Below, piece by piece: positions 1-10,908 of a DNA stretch of 64,000 bases. The DNA is from Turnera subulata (taxonomy: Eukaryota > Streptophyta > Magnoliopsida > Malpighiales > Passifloraceae). A model generated the notes under the pieces. It was not told the DNA's origin, ran no database searches, and worked only from the letters and a program-made list of their open reading frames with translations. The stretch lies in assembly GCA_028386065.3 (NCBI GenBank), contig JAKUCV010001549.1, positions 110,517-174,516 of the forward strand, given 5' to 3'. The position numbers and the translations under genes were made by a program. Positions within the stretch are counted from its first letter, which is position 1. Every line of letters begins with the position of its first letter.

Positions 1-598
1 ACTTGGCCTATTGTCCAATACAATCCAATACAATTTGTGATTAGTTTCTGTTAGCCTAAACATGAGTCTAATACTTTAATCAGTGCTAATCCATAATTAA
101 TCATGTTTAGTGTGTTGATATATTATGATTTTGATGACTAACAAACTGGATTAGATGTTTGCCATATATATTTGTGTTGAGTTTTCTCGCAGCTTGGTTT
201 TCAGCTTGGTTTCAGAAGAAACCACATCTGTCTGACAACATCGTGGTCCCAGCTGCAAGTGGCCAAGTGGTCCCAATGGTCCATACAGCAATTAAGGCCA
301 ACTTCCAACTACTCCAAAGGGCAGAAAAAATGGTCCAACACTGGAGAGAAGACTTCAACCCTTATCTCTCACCTCTCTTTGATCAATTATGTGAAGGGGA
401 CCATGTGGTCCAACTTTGTGGTCCGAATTGCCAAAAATGGAAAGTCTTTATATAATGAAGGCAAATGGAGAGTGGACTTCCTCAAAATGAAGCAGCAGCA
501 TCATGCAGGGCATCAAGGTCTGATCTGGAGCTTCATGGGAGATTGTAGCCATTGAAGGAAGAGAAAAATATCTCACCTACCCCCACCAACTCAAGCAC

Positions 599-605
599 TA
601 TATAA
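599..605 (+). promoter_or_regulatory. TATA box of the Sirevirus LTR promoter
   Basis: TATATAAG lies about 350 bp into the U3 side of the LTR and is conserved at 9312-9318 in the 3' LTR. Transcription would be expected to start about 30 bp downstream, near 630. Upstream (243-425) sits a dense cluster of TGGTCC words, including two exact GTGGTCCC sites, which could be the enhancer part of this promoter. Confidence 0.7.
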
Positions 606-722
606 GGAAGGCCATTGGATATCTTTCTTCCTCAACCCAGCCATTTGAAAACGTGCTATTGAGTTGATTCTTGAGCTTATACCTGCTGTGTTCTTGCTGT
701 TCTTGAGAGCTTTGAATTTGTA

Positions 723-888
723 CTTAATCTTGTTCTCCAAGTCCTTACAAAGGGTAGAGTATTTAGGCATGACTAGTGTAGTATTGTTGGGTCATGACTA
801 GTGTGCTTAATCTTGTTCTCCAAGTCCTTACAAAGGGTAGAGTATTTAGGCATGACTAGTGTAGTATTGTTGGGTCCTCAAATCAGGG
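723..888 (+). repeat. 83-bp tandem duplication within the 5' LTR
   Basis: The segment starting CTTAATCTTGTTCTCC at 723 is repeated starting at 806. The 3' LTR has it only once (about 9436-9510). The duplication therefore arose after insertion, or the two LTRs came from different templates. The short word CATGACTAGTGT occurs at both the internal and the terminal edge of the unit and could have primed the slippage. Confidence 0.85.
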
Positions 889-1257
889 TTTTGATTTGAG
901 TAAAGGTTAGAGTTTAGCCTGGGAAAAACTTGTAAAGGTTAGACCTTAGCCTGCAAAAGCTTGGTTTCTGTAATAGGTTGAGGCTGATCCTGCAAAAGCC
1001 TAAGTTAGTGAGGGTTTGAAATCCTAAAGGAGGGTCCTTTAGGTAGTGGAGTACCTGGTGAGGGGGAACCACTCTAAAATCACTGTGTCATATTCTCTCT
1101 TTCCTCTGCGCTCTTATAATTCTGCTTGTGATTACTGTCAGTTCTGCGAGTGAGTGGTTTGTGAAGAAACCATCTAGTTTTTTAGAAACCAAACCAGAAA
1201 CCAACTGCGATTAAGGGGTAGCCTGAACCCCCCTCTCAGGCCTATCTGGGCTAACAA

Positions 1258-1272
1258 TTGGTAGCGGAGCCA
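1258..1272 (+). other. Primer binding site (Met-tRNA-like variant)
   Basis: TTGGTAGCGGAGCCA follows the 5' LTR end after one base. It resembles the usual plant PBS for initiator tRNA-Met (TGGTATCAGAGCC) but differs at two positions. The same core, TGGTAGCGGAGC, is found next to the LTRs of two unrelated Ty3-gypsy elements in this window (21123 and, on the minus strand, just left of 56389). Confidence 0.75.
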
Positions 1273-1311
1273 CGTCCTCAGTACAAGAAGTAACATCCAG
1301 AGGCAAAGATT

Positions 1312-3051
1312 ATGGCTTATGAGGGTAATAGCATCAACAAAGCACCCTACTTCAATGGTGCAAACTTTGATTACTGGAAGTTCAGAATGAAGATCTTCTT
1401 TGAAGGCAAAGATCTAGAGATGTGGAACATAGTCCAGCATCCTTATGCCAGACCACTAAGGGATATGCAGTTCTGGTCAGAAGAGGAGCTCAAAAAGGCT
1501 AAGCTTGATGCTCAAGCCAAGAATGTGCTTCTTTGTAGAATAAGTGAGAGTGAGTTTCAAAGAGCCAGATCTTGTGAAACTGCCTATGAGATCTGGAGGC
1601 TTCTATGTGTCACTCATGAAGGCACAAACCAAGTGAAGGAGTCAAAGCTCAATCATCTCATGAGGGACTATGAACTGTTTCAGATGGTTTTTGGTGAAAC
1701 CATACAAGAGATGGATACTCGCTTCATAATTATGTGCAACAGTCTTGCAACTCTGGGAAGGTTATTACACACAGAGAGAAGGTTGCAAAGGTACTTACGT
1801 CTCTACCTAAGGAATGGGAGCCCAAGGTTACTGCCATAGAAGAAGCTCAGAACTTGAACACTCTCACCTATGATGAGCTGATTGGCAAGCTTATAGTGCA
1901 TGGTTCCAAGCTTGAAACCAAGGAACCAAAGAAGAAGGACCTGGCCTCAAAATCCTAAGATTCTAATGATGATAGTAATCCAGATGTTGCACTCTTTACA
2001 AAGAGATTTGTAAGATACTTCAAGAAGAAGTAACTCAAGGGAAGAAGTCCTAAAAGTCTGAAGATTGATGAGCCAAAAAGGGACCCCCTGACATGCTTTG
2101 GTTGCAACTGCCCTAGTCACATCAAATCAGAGTGTCCCTACCAAAAGAAGAACAGATATGATTCTTCAAAAATCAAAGGGAAGAAGGTCATGTTTGCTTG
2201 GGATGACTCGGATTCTTCAAGTGATTCTGAGGTAGATAAGGATGCAAACTTGTGTCTCATGGCTCAAGAAGATTCTGAGGTAGATGACTCACCTGACTTT
2301 ACTTTTGATGAATTACAAGATGCTTTTGCAAAATTGCATGATAGATATAAGGAAGTTCTTAAAAAGAACAAAGCATATAAGAAACGCATTGATTTACTTG
2401 AATATGATGCTGATGCACATAGAAATGCATATGAAAAGCTTGATACTGCTCATACTGAAGTTTGTAGGTCATATGAAACTCTAAAAGCTGAAAAAATTGC
2501 TCATAGTGAACTAGAAAAATTAAATGCTTCTAGTAATGCTAATAGTGAGTTGTTGGTCATGGAGAATAGTAAGCTCAATTCACCAGTGGAACTGAAAATC
2601 TAAATATACTTCTGTGCATTTTGTCAAGGTGGGATCTGATGTGCCTGTAGCTACTTATATGCATGCTAACAAACAATATCAGACTGCTAAGAATGCTAAA
2701 ATAGGATCCAGAATGCAATATAGACACAGATCTCCTAACAAGGCATACAAACCAGAGGATTCCAGTGTGGTTTTTAACAAACCAAACCAGTATGTGCCAT
2801 TCGTTCGAACTAGGTCTGGAAAACCATATACACCTAGGACAAACATGTATCCACCTAGGAGAAACTATTATATGCATTCACATGGATTCAATGCATCTCA
2901 TATTACATACTATTGCTGTGGTAAAGCTGGTCATGGTATTAGAACTTGTTGGTTTAAGAAGAGAAACAGTAATGTGAAGTATGTGTGGGTTCCGAAAGGA
3001 ACCAAGCCTAACCTTGAAGGACCCAAGTTTGTTTGGGTACCTAAAGCTTGA
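1312..3051 (+). pseudogene. Sirevirus gag, frameshifted and interrupted
   Basis: The N-terminal part (1312-1758 or so) has the copia-type gag (UBN2-like) signature, with a WKFRMKIF-type motif around residue 22. A frameshift near 1758 moves the reading frame, which then reaches stops at 1956 and 2031. Coding resumes with a complete CX2CX4HX4C zinc knuckle at 2094-2135 (CFGCNCPSHIKSEC). A strongly helical, acidic and lysine-rich segment follows (2190-2603), typical of the coiled-coil part of Sirevirus Gag. Another frame change near 2603 leads into 2614-3051, which holds a second knuckle whose first Cys is Tyr, and VWVP motifs just before protease. The Gag would have packaged element RNA into virus-like particles. 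Three breaks make it a pseudogene. Confidence 0.85.
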
Positions 3052-3084
3052 TCATATTGATAGGATACCAGGGATGAATGGATC

Positions 3085-6000
3085 TTGGACAGTGGGTGTT
3101 CAAGGCATATGACGGGAGACTTATCCATGTTCTCATCCCTAACTGAGAAGGACCGAGGTAATGTAACTTTTGGTGATAAGTCAAAAGGAAAAATCCTTGG
3201 TCTTGGTAATGTTGGTTCTAACCCTGTTATTGAGCATGTTTTATTTGTTGATAATCTGAAGTATAATCTGCTAAGTATTAGCCAGTTATGTGATAAAGGA
3301 TATAGGGTTGTTTTTGAAACTTCTAGATGTTTGGTTTTAGACAAAAACCAAGTGATTTTTGTTGGCAACAGAAAAGGCAACATATATTTTATAAACTTAT
3401 GCAATGTTTCTGACCCTGAGTTCAAGTGTTTAAGTGCAAGAACAGAGACACCAATCCTTTGGCACAGAAGGCTTGGCCGTGCAAATTTGGAGCTCATCTC
3501 AAATTTGTCCAAAAAGGAGTTGGTAAGAGGTCTGCCTAAGCTCAAGTATGAGAAAGAAACCACATGTAGGGCCTGTCAGCTTGGAAAACAGGTTAAAAGT
3601 TTCTTTAAACCTAAGCATACTATTTTTACATCTAGGCCCCTTGAACTATTGCATATTGACTTGTTTGGACCTATGAGAATAGTAAGTCTAGGTGGTAAGA
3701 GTTATGTATTTGTGATTGTGGATGATTATTCAAGATATACATGGGTATTATTTCTTGCACAAAAAGATCATGCATGCTATGAATTTGGTACTCTTGTTAG
3801 GCGTCTACAAAATAAAAAAGGCTACAAGATTTCAAAAATAAGAAGTGATCATGGTGGAGAATTTGATAATCTTGTACTTAAACACTTCTGTGAGCAAAGT
3901 GGCATTGAACACACCTTTTTGACTCCTAGAACACCTCAACAAAATGGGGTTGTTGAAAGGAAGAACCAAACTTTGCAAAAAATGGCTAGAACTATGCTTA
4001 ATGAGCATAAGTTACCTACCTACTTCTGGGCAGAGGGTGTAAACACAGCTTGTTACATTTTGAATAGAGTATCATTACGTCCTTTGATTGAAAAGACTCC
4101 CTATGAGATTTGGTTTGATAAGAAACCAAGCATTAGTTATTTTAAAGTATTTGGGTCTAAATGCTACATTCTCAATACTAAGGACAATCTTGATAAATTT
4201 GAAGCTAAATCTGATGATGGTATATTTCTTGGATACTCTCTAACTAGTAAAGCATATCGAGTCTATAACAAGAGAACCTTGGTTGTTGAAGAAACCATGC
4301 ATGCTGTTTTTGATGAGATTGACCCATGTGATGCATGTGATGATATAGTCACAGATACTGCACCTGAAAATCAACCACAGATCATGAGTATTAATGAGAC
4401 TGTTGAAAAAGAGGAAGAACCTCCTGAATTGGAGCCTCTTCCACTACCCATGCAAGAACCAACTGTGCGACCAGGTTCACAACCAAGCATGGAACCAATG
4501 GTGGAACCACGTGGTTTTAGGGACAAACTAAATGATGCAGAACAAGGATCTACATCTCATAGAAATGTGAGAGCACCCAGAGGACACTCAACAGAGGTTA
4601 TAATTGGAGACTTATCTAGAGGGGTGACTACTAGATCCTCACTACACAATGTCAACTCACATCTTGCATTCCTCTCACAAGTGGAACCCAAGAGTGCAAA
4701 CGAGGTTATTCTTGATGAAAATTGGGTAATGGCGATGCAAGAAGAGTTAAATCAGTTCAACAGAAGTGATGTTTGGGAACTTGTGCCTAGACCTACTGAG
4801 CATCCAGTCATTGGAACCAAATGGGTTTTCAGAAACAAACTTGATGAGAATGGTGTTGTGGTAAGAAACAAAGCAAGGTTAGTTGCTCAAGGGTATAATC
4901 AAGAGGAAGGTATTGATTATGATGAGACCTTTGCTCCTGTTGCTAGATTAGAGTCCATTCGTATGCTACTTGCATTTGCATCATATAAATCCTTCAGGTT
5001 ATATCAAATGGATATTAAGAGTGCATTCTTAAATGGACATATCTTAGAAGAAGTTTTTGTTGAGCAACCACCTGGTTTTGAATGTCATGGCCATCCTGAG
5101 CATGTTTATAAGCTTAAAAAGGCATTATATGGACTTAAACAAGCTCCTAGAGCATGGTATGATAGATTAAGTTCTTATCTTGTGTCTAAAGGCTTCTCTA
5201 GAGGCAAAGTTGATTCAACATTATTTGTTAGAACTAACAAAGGTGATGTTATCATTGTGCAAATCTATGTTGATGATATTTTGTTTGGAGCAACTAATGA
5301 TTTGCTTTGCAAGGAATTTGAGAAGCTTATGCATAGTAAATTCGAAATGAGCATGATGGGTGAGCTAAATTACTTTCTGGGATTCCAAGTTAAGCAGCTT
5401 GATGGTGGTATTTTCATTAATCAAGCTAAGTACACTTGGGAGTTGTTGAAGTGCTTTGGTTTGAGTGAAACCAAGCCTGGTGCCACCCCTATGAGCACAT
5501 CCACCAAACTTGACATGGATGAACAGGGTAAGGATGTTAATATAAAGATGTACAGAGGCATGATAGGTAGTCTTCTTTATCTCACTGCAACAAAACCTGA
5601 TATAATGTTCAGTGTTTATGTGCAAGATTTCAATCATGCCCTAAAGAGTCTCACCTTAAATCAATTAAGCGCATATTCAAGTATCTTAAGGGAACATCCT
5701 CTCTTGGTTTATGGTATCCTAAAGTCAGCACTTTTGAGCCAACAAGTTATTCAGATGCAGATTTTGCAGGGTGCACATTAGATCGAAAAAGCACAAGTGG
5801 GACATACCAATTACTTGGGCAGTGTCTTGTGTCTTAGTCAAGCAAGAAGCAAAACTCTGTTGCAACCTCAACCACTGAGGCTGAATATGTTGCAACAGGA
5901 GCTTGTTGTACACAAGTCCTATGGATGAAACAGACTTTAAGTGATTATGGACTAACATTTAATTTTGTGCCAATCTATTGTGACAGCTCTAGTGCTATTA

Positions 6001-6206
6001 ATCTGACCAAGAATCCTGTACAACACTCTCGGACCAAGCACATTGAAGTGAGGCATCATTTTATCCGAGACCATGTGTTGAAGAAGGATGTGGCAATTAA
6101 ATTCGTGAAGACTGAAAATCAGCTTGCTGATATCTTTACAAAGCCACTCAAAGAGAATCAATTCACCAAGATCATACTTGAACTTGGAATGTGTAACTTA
6201 CCTTGA
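3085..6206 (+). pseudogene. Sirevirus pol (protease, integrase, RT, RNase H), broken near its 3' end
   Basis: Three in-frame stops (3049, 3058, 3061) separate it from gag. The frame then stays open to 5781 (898 codons). Visible domains: protease catalytic DSG at the start; GAG-pre-integrase with WHRRLG near residue 126 and a CX2C pair; integrase core with Asp near 191 (HIDLFGP), Asp near 254 (SDHGGEF) and Glu near 289 (GVVERKNQ); copia RT from about residue 545, with [15 protein letters not shown] and the YVDD active site near residue 728. A frameshift close to 5612 breaks the RT/RNase H junction. RNase H continues in another frame to 6206 (TEAEY at 5876-5890, KHIEVRHHFIRD, ADIFTKPL), but contains a TAG at 5835-5837 where a Trp codon is expected. 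The order integrase-before-RT identifies Ty1-copia. Confidence 0.92.
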
Positions 6207-7024
6207 CTCTTATGCTTACCTGGTTTGATACTTGGTTTTATACGTGGTTTTTATACTTGGTTTTATACTTGGTCTTTGAACAAACCATGCATCCTCTTAT
6301 TATGTGCATACATGACCATATTAGTCTTATTACATTCATTACACCTCATACACACACGTTCACATTACATTCTGGCCTATGAGGAAATATCTTGAGGCAT
6401 TATGATCATCAGTTAAGGCAAATGGAAGAATGGATAATCTTGATCTTTGGAGAAACAAAATATTCTGCAGTCATTATCCAATGGGCAAAAACATCTCTTC
6501 AGGCGGGAATTCTAAATCAGAAGGACTCTGATGGATTCAAATGAAAATAATTTGAATTTTGGGCGCCTAGGAAGCTTTCAGTTTGTGAACAGAAGGTAAC
6601 TTAGTTTTAGGGAAAACCAAATGTCCAGCAGTTATTACCCAACGGATAATGGCATCTTGGCAAGTTAGGGGAGCAAATCTGAGTACTTTGGGATAGTGAA
6701 AATGATGATATCTAATGGGGTTAATCACAGGATCTTTGCTGGTATAAGATAAAGGTTAAAGTGGTCCAAAAGTTTCAAAAAGTTGGGGACCACGATAGAT
6801 CATACCAGACAAAAGCTGAAAAGGTAGGGGAGAAGTAAATGCATTTGACAGTTACTTCCACCTGTGATTTGTTCTGATTCCTTTGCCACTCTCTCTCCAA
6901 TAATCCACTTCCCTTAACCAGTTACATCCACTTCTTCTATACCCTACTCACTCTTCTTCATCAACATAACTTCTATTGACTCAAAACTCTATCCCTAAAA
7001 CTCCTTCTCTATTCCAAGCCTAAG
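6207..7024 (+). other. Non-coding spacer between pol and the extra ORF, with TGGTTTTA-type repeats
   Basis: No gene is visible. At 6219-6279 the word TGGTTTT(A) occurs four to five times about 12-17 bp apart; similar words recur at 8228-8345 on the other side of the extra ORF. A degenerate duplicated block (about 6451-6510 and 6611-6670, both with a GCAGT-ATTA-CCAA core) follows. Such repeat-rich spacers are typical between pol and the 3' LTR of Sireviruses. Confidence 0.5.
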
Positions 7025-8125
7025 TTGCTATCAAATCCAAACATTTGCAAGATGAGGAAACGAAACACTAAAACAACCAAGTCTAAGAAGAATGTTTATG
7101 AACAAACTTCCTCCTCATCCAACACTTCCGAATCAAAGCCACAAAGCCGAGAAGAGATTGAGGCTGCCAAGATTGAACACCTCAAAAAGCATGCACACCT
7201 CAAAATGGTGCTTGAACTGAAATCAATGGAAGAAGCCAGTGCTCCTAAACTCACCACCCAATCTGGGGTTGCAAGTGCTGAAAGGTCTGAGAAGTTCAAA
7301 GAGGCTTGGGAAAAGCATGAAGTTCAGAAGATATATGGAAAGGTTTGGCTTGATCAAGAGCCTTGGCCAACCATAGAGAAGAGCACTATTCTTGAAGAAT
7401 CTTCCACATTGTCTTGGCTCAAAGCTTTTCAATCGGGTAATATACTCCATTCTGATGTGCTGTGTCCAGATCCTATCAGTTTTTGCAAACCTTTACCTGT
7501 TGCTCATGAGAAAACCAACCCTACTCAACATACACCTATTGAAAAGCCTAGTACTAGTAAATCCTCTATACTCACAGAATAAACACCCATATTTACACCT
7601 AGCCTAGTCAGCTCCATGATTGATATGTTCGTTAAGGGTTCAGTACCTCCACCTGGTCATGATTTAAAGCTATACTATGAGAAGAAAAGAGAAGAGTTTG
7701 GGGACATAATCTCAGACTTTCTCATCAAAGATCAGACCCTTCCAGAGAGCTTCATCCGTGAACCTTCTATGAAAGAAGAGGACTGCTACCGAAGGGCATT
7801 GCGTGAGGGAGTTGACCAGTCAGATGCTAAAGAAAAGGCTGATCAAGAAGTTGGTAATATGACCAACTTGTTCTTTTTTGATGTGGCTGCTAAAATGGTT
7901 CCAGAGGTGGTTTCAGCAATGGTTTCTCCTACCATAACTATGCCACCACCAGAACAGACGCACATTGTTGATCTCAATCTGCCACAACAAGAGCACGAAG
8001 AGGTTGAACAAGGTTTGATGGCAACTGTGTTGAAAGTAAGCAAAGAAGCTGTTGCTTCTACTGAGACAACTGAGACACCAAAAAAGGACATCCAGGAGCA
8101 GATTAATGATCTTAGGATAAAGTGA
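7025..8125 (+). pseudogene. Extra Sirevirus ORF downstream of pol (env-like position), one internal stop
   Basis: One reading frame runs from 7025 to the TGA at 8123-8125 with a single in-frame TAA at 7580-7582. The more natural start may be the Met at 7052 (MRKRNTK). The product is hydrophilic: a basic Lys/Arg/Thr N-terminus, a Ser-rich stretch, then charged helical segments rich in Glu and Lys. No signal peptide or membrane span is visible before the stop. Sireviruses often carry an ORF here that has been called env-like, but similarity to any real envelope protein cannot be seen, so function is unknown. It is probably translated, if at all, from a subgenomic or read-through message. Confidence 0.6.
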
Positions 8126-8143
8126 TGGACTCTCTGGACTAGA

Positions 8144-8524
8144 TTGTCTCTCTTCTTGAGTCTGATACTGACGAAGAGTGATGCACTCAACTGCCTGATG
8201 CCCCTAGGACATGCATTTGCATTTTGCGTACTTCATGGTTTTACGCATGGTTCCTTACTTTTTTTTTACGCTGGTTTATTGTTGGTTCTTATGTTGGTTT
8301 TTATCGTGGTTTCTCTTTCAGACCTTGTTTGGTTCTGTTTTCTGGTTGTTACCTTATGCTATCTGGTGTTCATCTTTTGGATATTAATCTTATGTTCCTA
8401 TTGCACTAATCTTGTCTCTTATTCTACCCTTTACCCTTATATTTTGTTGATGCCAAAAGGGGAAGAAAATTGTTGGTTGGTTGGACTCTGGAATCCAACA
8501 CTGTTAAGCATACATTATGGATGA
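8144..8524 (+). other. Hydrophobic open frame following the extra ORF
   Basis: This stretch lies in the same frame as 7025-8125, just past its TGA stop (8123-8125), and stays open to 8524. Translation gives long hydrophobic runs (about residues 29-58 and 63-82) that would qualify as two or three membrane spans. The underlying DNA is rich in TGGTTT repeats, which by themselves encode Leu/Val/Phe-rich peptides, so the hydrophobicity may be a by-product. It is listed because a membrane-like segment in frame with an env-like ORF deserves notice. Confidence 0.25.
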
Positions 8525-8773
8525 TTATTGTTGATTGTTGATTATTATTGCGCTACTCTGCTGTTGTCAATGTATGCTAGATGATTGGTGTTATAAGCAG
8601 GGGGAGGTTTTTGGCTAGGTTAAAAAAAAGCCAATGGTGCTTTATGTACAAAAGTATTTGTTATAGAGGGAGTATTCAAGCAGGGGGAGTGTGCTTATAT
8701 GAAGTGCTATTTTTACTAACCCCAGTTTTGCAGAGATCAACACAATGTTTGTCATCATCAAAAAGGGGGAGAT
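8452..8773 (+). other. Multiplied polypurine tracts before the 3' LTR
   Basis: The functional tract is AAAAAGGGGGAGAT at about 8760-8773, directly abutting the 3' LTR. Three further purine tracts lie upstream: AAAAGGGGAAGAAAA at 8455-8469, GCAGGGGGAGG near 8598, and GCAGGGGGAGTG near 8680. The first also copies the surrounding context (a TTGTTGATGCC-type word before it and TTGTTGG after it). Multiplied polypurine tracts in front of the 3' LTR are a known Sirevirus hallmark. Here they would prime plus-strand DNA synthesis. Confidence 0.7.
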
Positions 8774-9890
8774 TGTTAGCATAAACATGGGTCTAATACT
8801 TTAATCAGTGTTAGTCCATAATTAATCATGTTTAGTGTGTTGATATATTATGATTTTGATGACTAACAAACTCGATTAGATGTTTGCCATATATACTTGT
8901 GTTGAGTTTTCTCGCAGCTTGGTTTCAGAAGAAACCGCACCTGTCTGACAACATCGTGGTCCCAGCTGCAAGTGGCCAAGTGGTCCCAATGGTCCATACA
9001 GCAATTAAGGCCAACTCCCAACTACTCCAACGGGTAGAAAAAATGGTCCAACACTGGAGAGAAGACTTCAACCCTTATCTCTCACCTCTCTTTGATCAAT
9101 TATGTGAAAGGGACCATGTGGTCCAACTTTGTGGTCCAAATTGCCAAAAATGGAAAGTCTTTGTATAATGAAGGCAAATGGAGAGTGGACTTCCTCAAAA
9201 TAAAGCAGCAGCATCATGCAGGGCATCAAGGTCTGATCTGGAGCTTCATGGGAGATTGTAGCCATTGGAGGAAGAGAAAAATATCTCACCTACCCCCACC
9301 AACTCAAGCACTATATAAGGAAGGCCATTGGATATCTTTCTTCCTCAACCCAACCATTTGAAAACGTGCTATTGAGTTGATTCTTGAGCTTATACCTGCT
9401 GTTTTCTTGCTGTTCTTGAGAGCTTTGAATTTGTGCTTAATCTTGTTCTCCAAGTCCTTACAAAGGGTAGAGTATTTAGGCAAGACTAGTGTAGTATTGT
9501 TGGGTCCTCAAATCAGGATTTTGATTTGAGTAAAGGTTAGAGTTTAGCCTGGGAAAAACTTGTAAAGGTTAGAGCTTAGCCTGCAAAAGCTTGGTTTCTG
9601 TAATAGGTTGAGGCTAATCCCGCAAAAGCCTAAGTTAGTGAGGGTTTGAAATCCTAAAGGAGGGTCCTTTAGGTAGTGAAGTACCTGGTGAGGGGGAACC
9701 ACTCTAAAATCATTGTGTCATATTCTCTCTTCCCTCTGCGCTCTTATAATTCTGCTTGTGATTACTGTCAGTTCTGCGAGTGAGTGGTTTGTGAAGAAAC
9801 CATCTGGTTTTTCAGAAACCAAACCAGAAACCAACCGCGATTAAGGGGTAGCCTGATTCACCCCCCCTCTCAGGCCTATCTTTGCTAACA
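8774..9890 (+). repeat. 3' LTR of the Sirevirus element (1117 bp)
   Basis: It begins TGTTAGC right after the polypurine tract and ends GCTAACA at 9890, followed by the TSD copy GTTTC. It has a single copy of the unit that is tandemly duplicated in the 5' LTR. Its TATA box is at 9312-9318. Confidence 0.92.
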
Positions 9891-10730
9891 GTTTCCACCA
9901 TCATCAAATTCCAACAATTTTGGCTTGGCCACAAAATTATAGCTAGAGGCTTCCATATCTATACCTTCGTTGACCGGGATGATGTGAATTTTTGGAATGA
10001 TGCAAAATGTTTAAGCTCGATCCTGAACATTCTGATGTGAACAGCACAAATCAAAAGAAAAATTACAATTAGCGTGTGCGCATCAGCAATTACGATATGT
10101 GATTATGTAGACCCGATGGTGTTGACTGACTTGAAGTTAACGAAAGAAAGCTTATTTTTGTAATTAAAAGAAAAATTACAAGCTGCCAACAGTTATTTTT
10201 TCTAAGGGACAAAAATTTGAAAAGAGTTTATAACGGAGATTTTCGATTCAATCCTTGTAACAAAAATTTCCATAAAATCACCTTATTAGTCCAAAATTAT
10301 TGTACCATTTTGTTATTTAATGGTCATATTTTGGTTGTGGTAAATACGAAAACTGGATTCTTGCTTGGGATACATCTGATCGCATTTGTTCTGTAATTTT
10401 TTTTATGTCGGAAGAGTATATATCACAATTGACTACGTGACTAATCTTTCTCCGTGACTTACACGCATTACCATTGTGAGGTGAAATCATTATAAATAGC
10501 ATAATATTTGGGCTCACTAGGACTCGCAATCTAAACCTTAAAATTTAAAGAAATATAGTACGGCAACGAATCAATGCTATAATGATATTGTTTATTCAAC
10601 CCCATATTTTTTTTCAGCTTCTAAATTTTCTAGCCAACCAATGAAGCATTCTTAATATTGGATAATGAAGTAAATTTATAAACTGTTTATAGGAAGGGAA
10701 AAGGCTGTAGAAGTTGTTTTGCCTTATACC

Positions 10731-10908
10731 CAAAGTTGTTAAATTCGAGCTGGCCCGATCAGTTGAATCCAGTGGCCCGCCGATTCTCCGGATCAAAAAT
10801 TTCTTTATAAATTTCAGGTGTTGAATCCGGATTTAACCTCTTTTAGCTCAGGAAAACTGCGATACTGTGGCCCGACCCGAACAACTTCGGGTCCGAGTTT
10901 GATAACAT
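10731..10908. mobile_element. Candidate MITE of about 180 bp
   Basis: The left edge (AAGTTGTTAAATTCGAGC) and the inverse of the right edge (AATGTTATCAAACTCGG) resemble each other imperfectly, and the interior is GC-rich with GGCCCG words unlike the AT-rich surroundings. No TSD could be defined. This may be an old MITE or another small repeat. Confidence 0.35.

Larger units (their letters stand above)
49..1256 (+). repeat. 5' LTR of the Sirevirus element (1208 bp)
   Basis: It starts TGTTAGC and ends GCTAACA, and matches 8774-9890 along its whole length. It is about 90 bp longer than the 3' LTR, mostly because of an 83-bp tandem duplication near 723-888, and it has a 12-bp insertion near 198. 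The two open frames seen inside it (159-455 and 259-555) are not supported as genes: the same region lies in the U3 of both LTRs. Confidence 0.92.
49..9890 (+). mobile_element. Sirevirus-type Ty1-copia LTR retrotransposon, full length, decayed
   Basis: The element runs from TGTTAGC at 49 to GCTAACA at 9890. Both LTRs share these perfect 7-bp inverted ends. The flanks carry an exact 5-bp TSD, GTTTC, at 44-48 and 9891-9895, which proves a single insertion. Order inside: LTR, PBS, gag, protease-integrase-RT-RNase H (the copia order), an extra ORF after pol, several polypurine tracts, LTR. LTRs over 1 kb, a long coiled-coil-rich gag, an extra downstream ORF and multiplied polypurine tracts are hallmarks of the Sirevirus (SIRE/Maximus) lineage. 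Gag and pol both carry frameshifts and stops, so this copy cannot move by itself. The LTRs differ by roughly a few percent by eye, which suggests a moderately old insertion. Confidence 0.93.

Noticed and set aside
159..555. Overlapping ORFs in the Sirevirus LTR, repeated at 8884-9361
   Set aside because: They lie upstream of the LTR TATA box in U3, and the frames differ in start and length between copies; chance frames are the simplest view.
2931..3563. 210-codon minus-strand ORF
   Set aside because: It is antisense to the clear copia protease and pre-integrase coding region.
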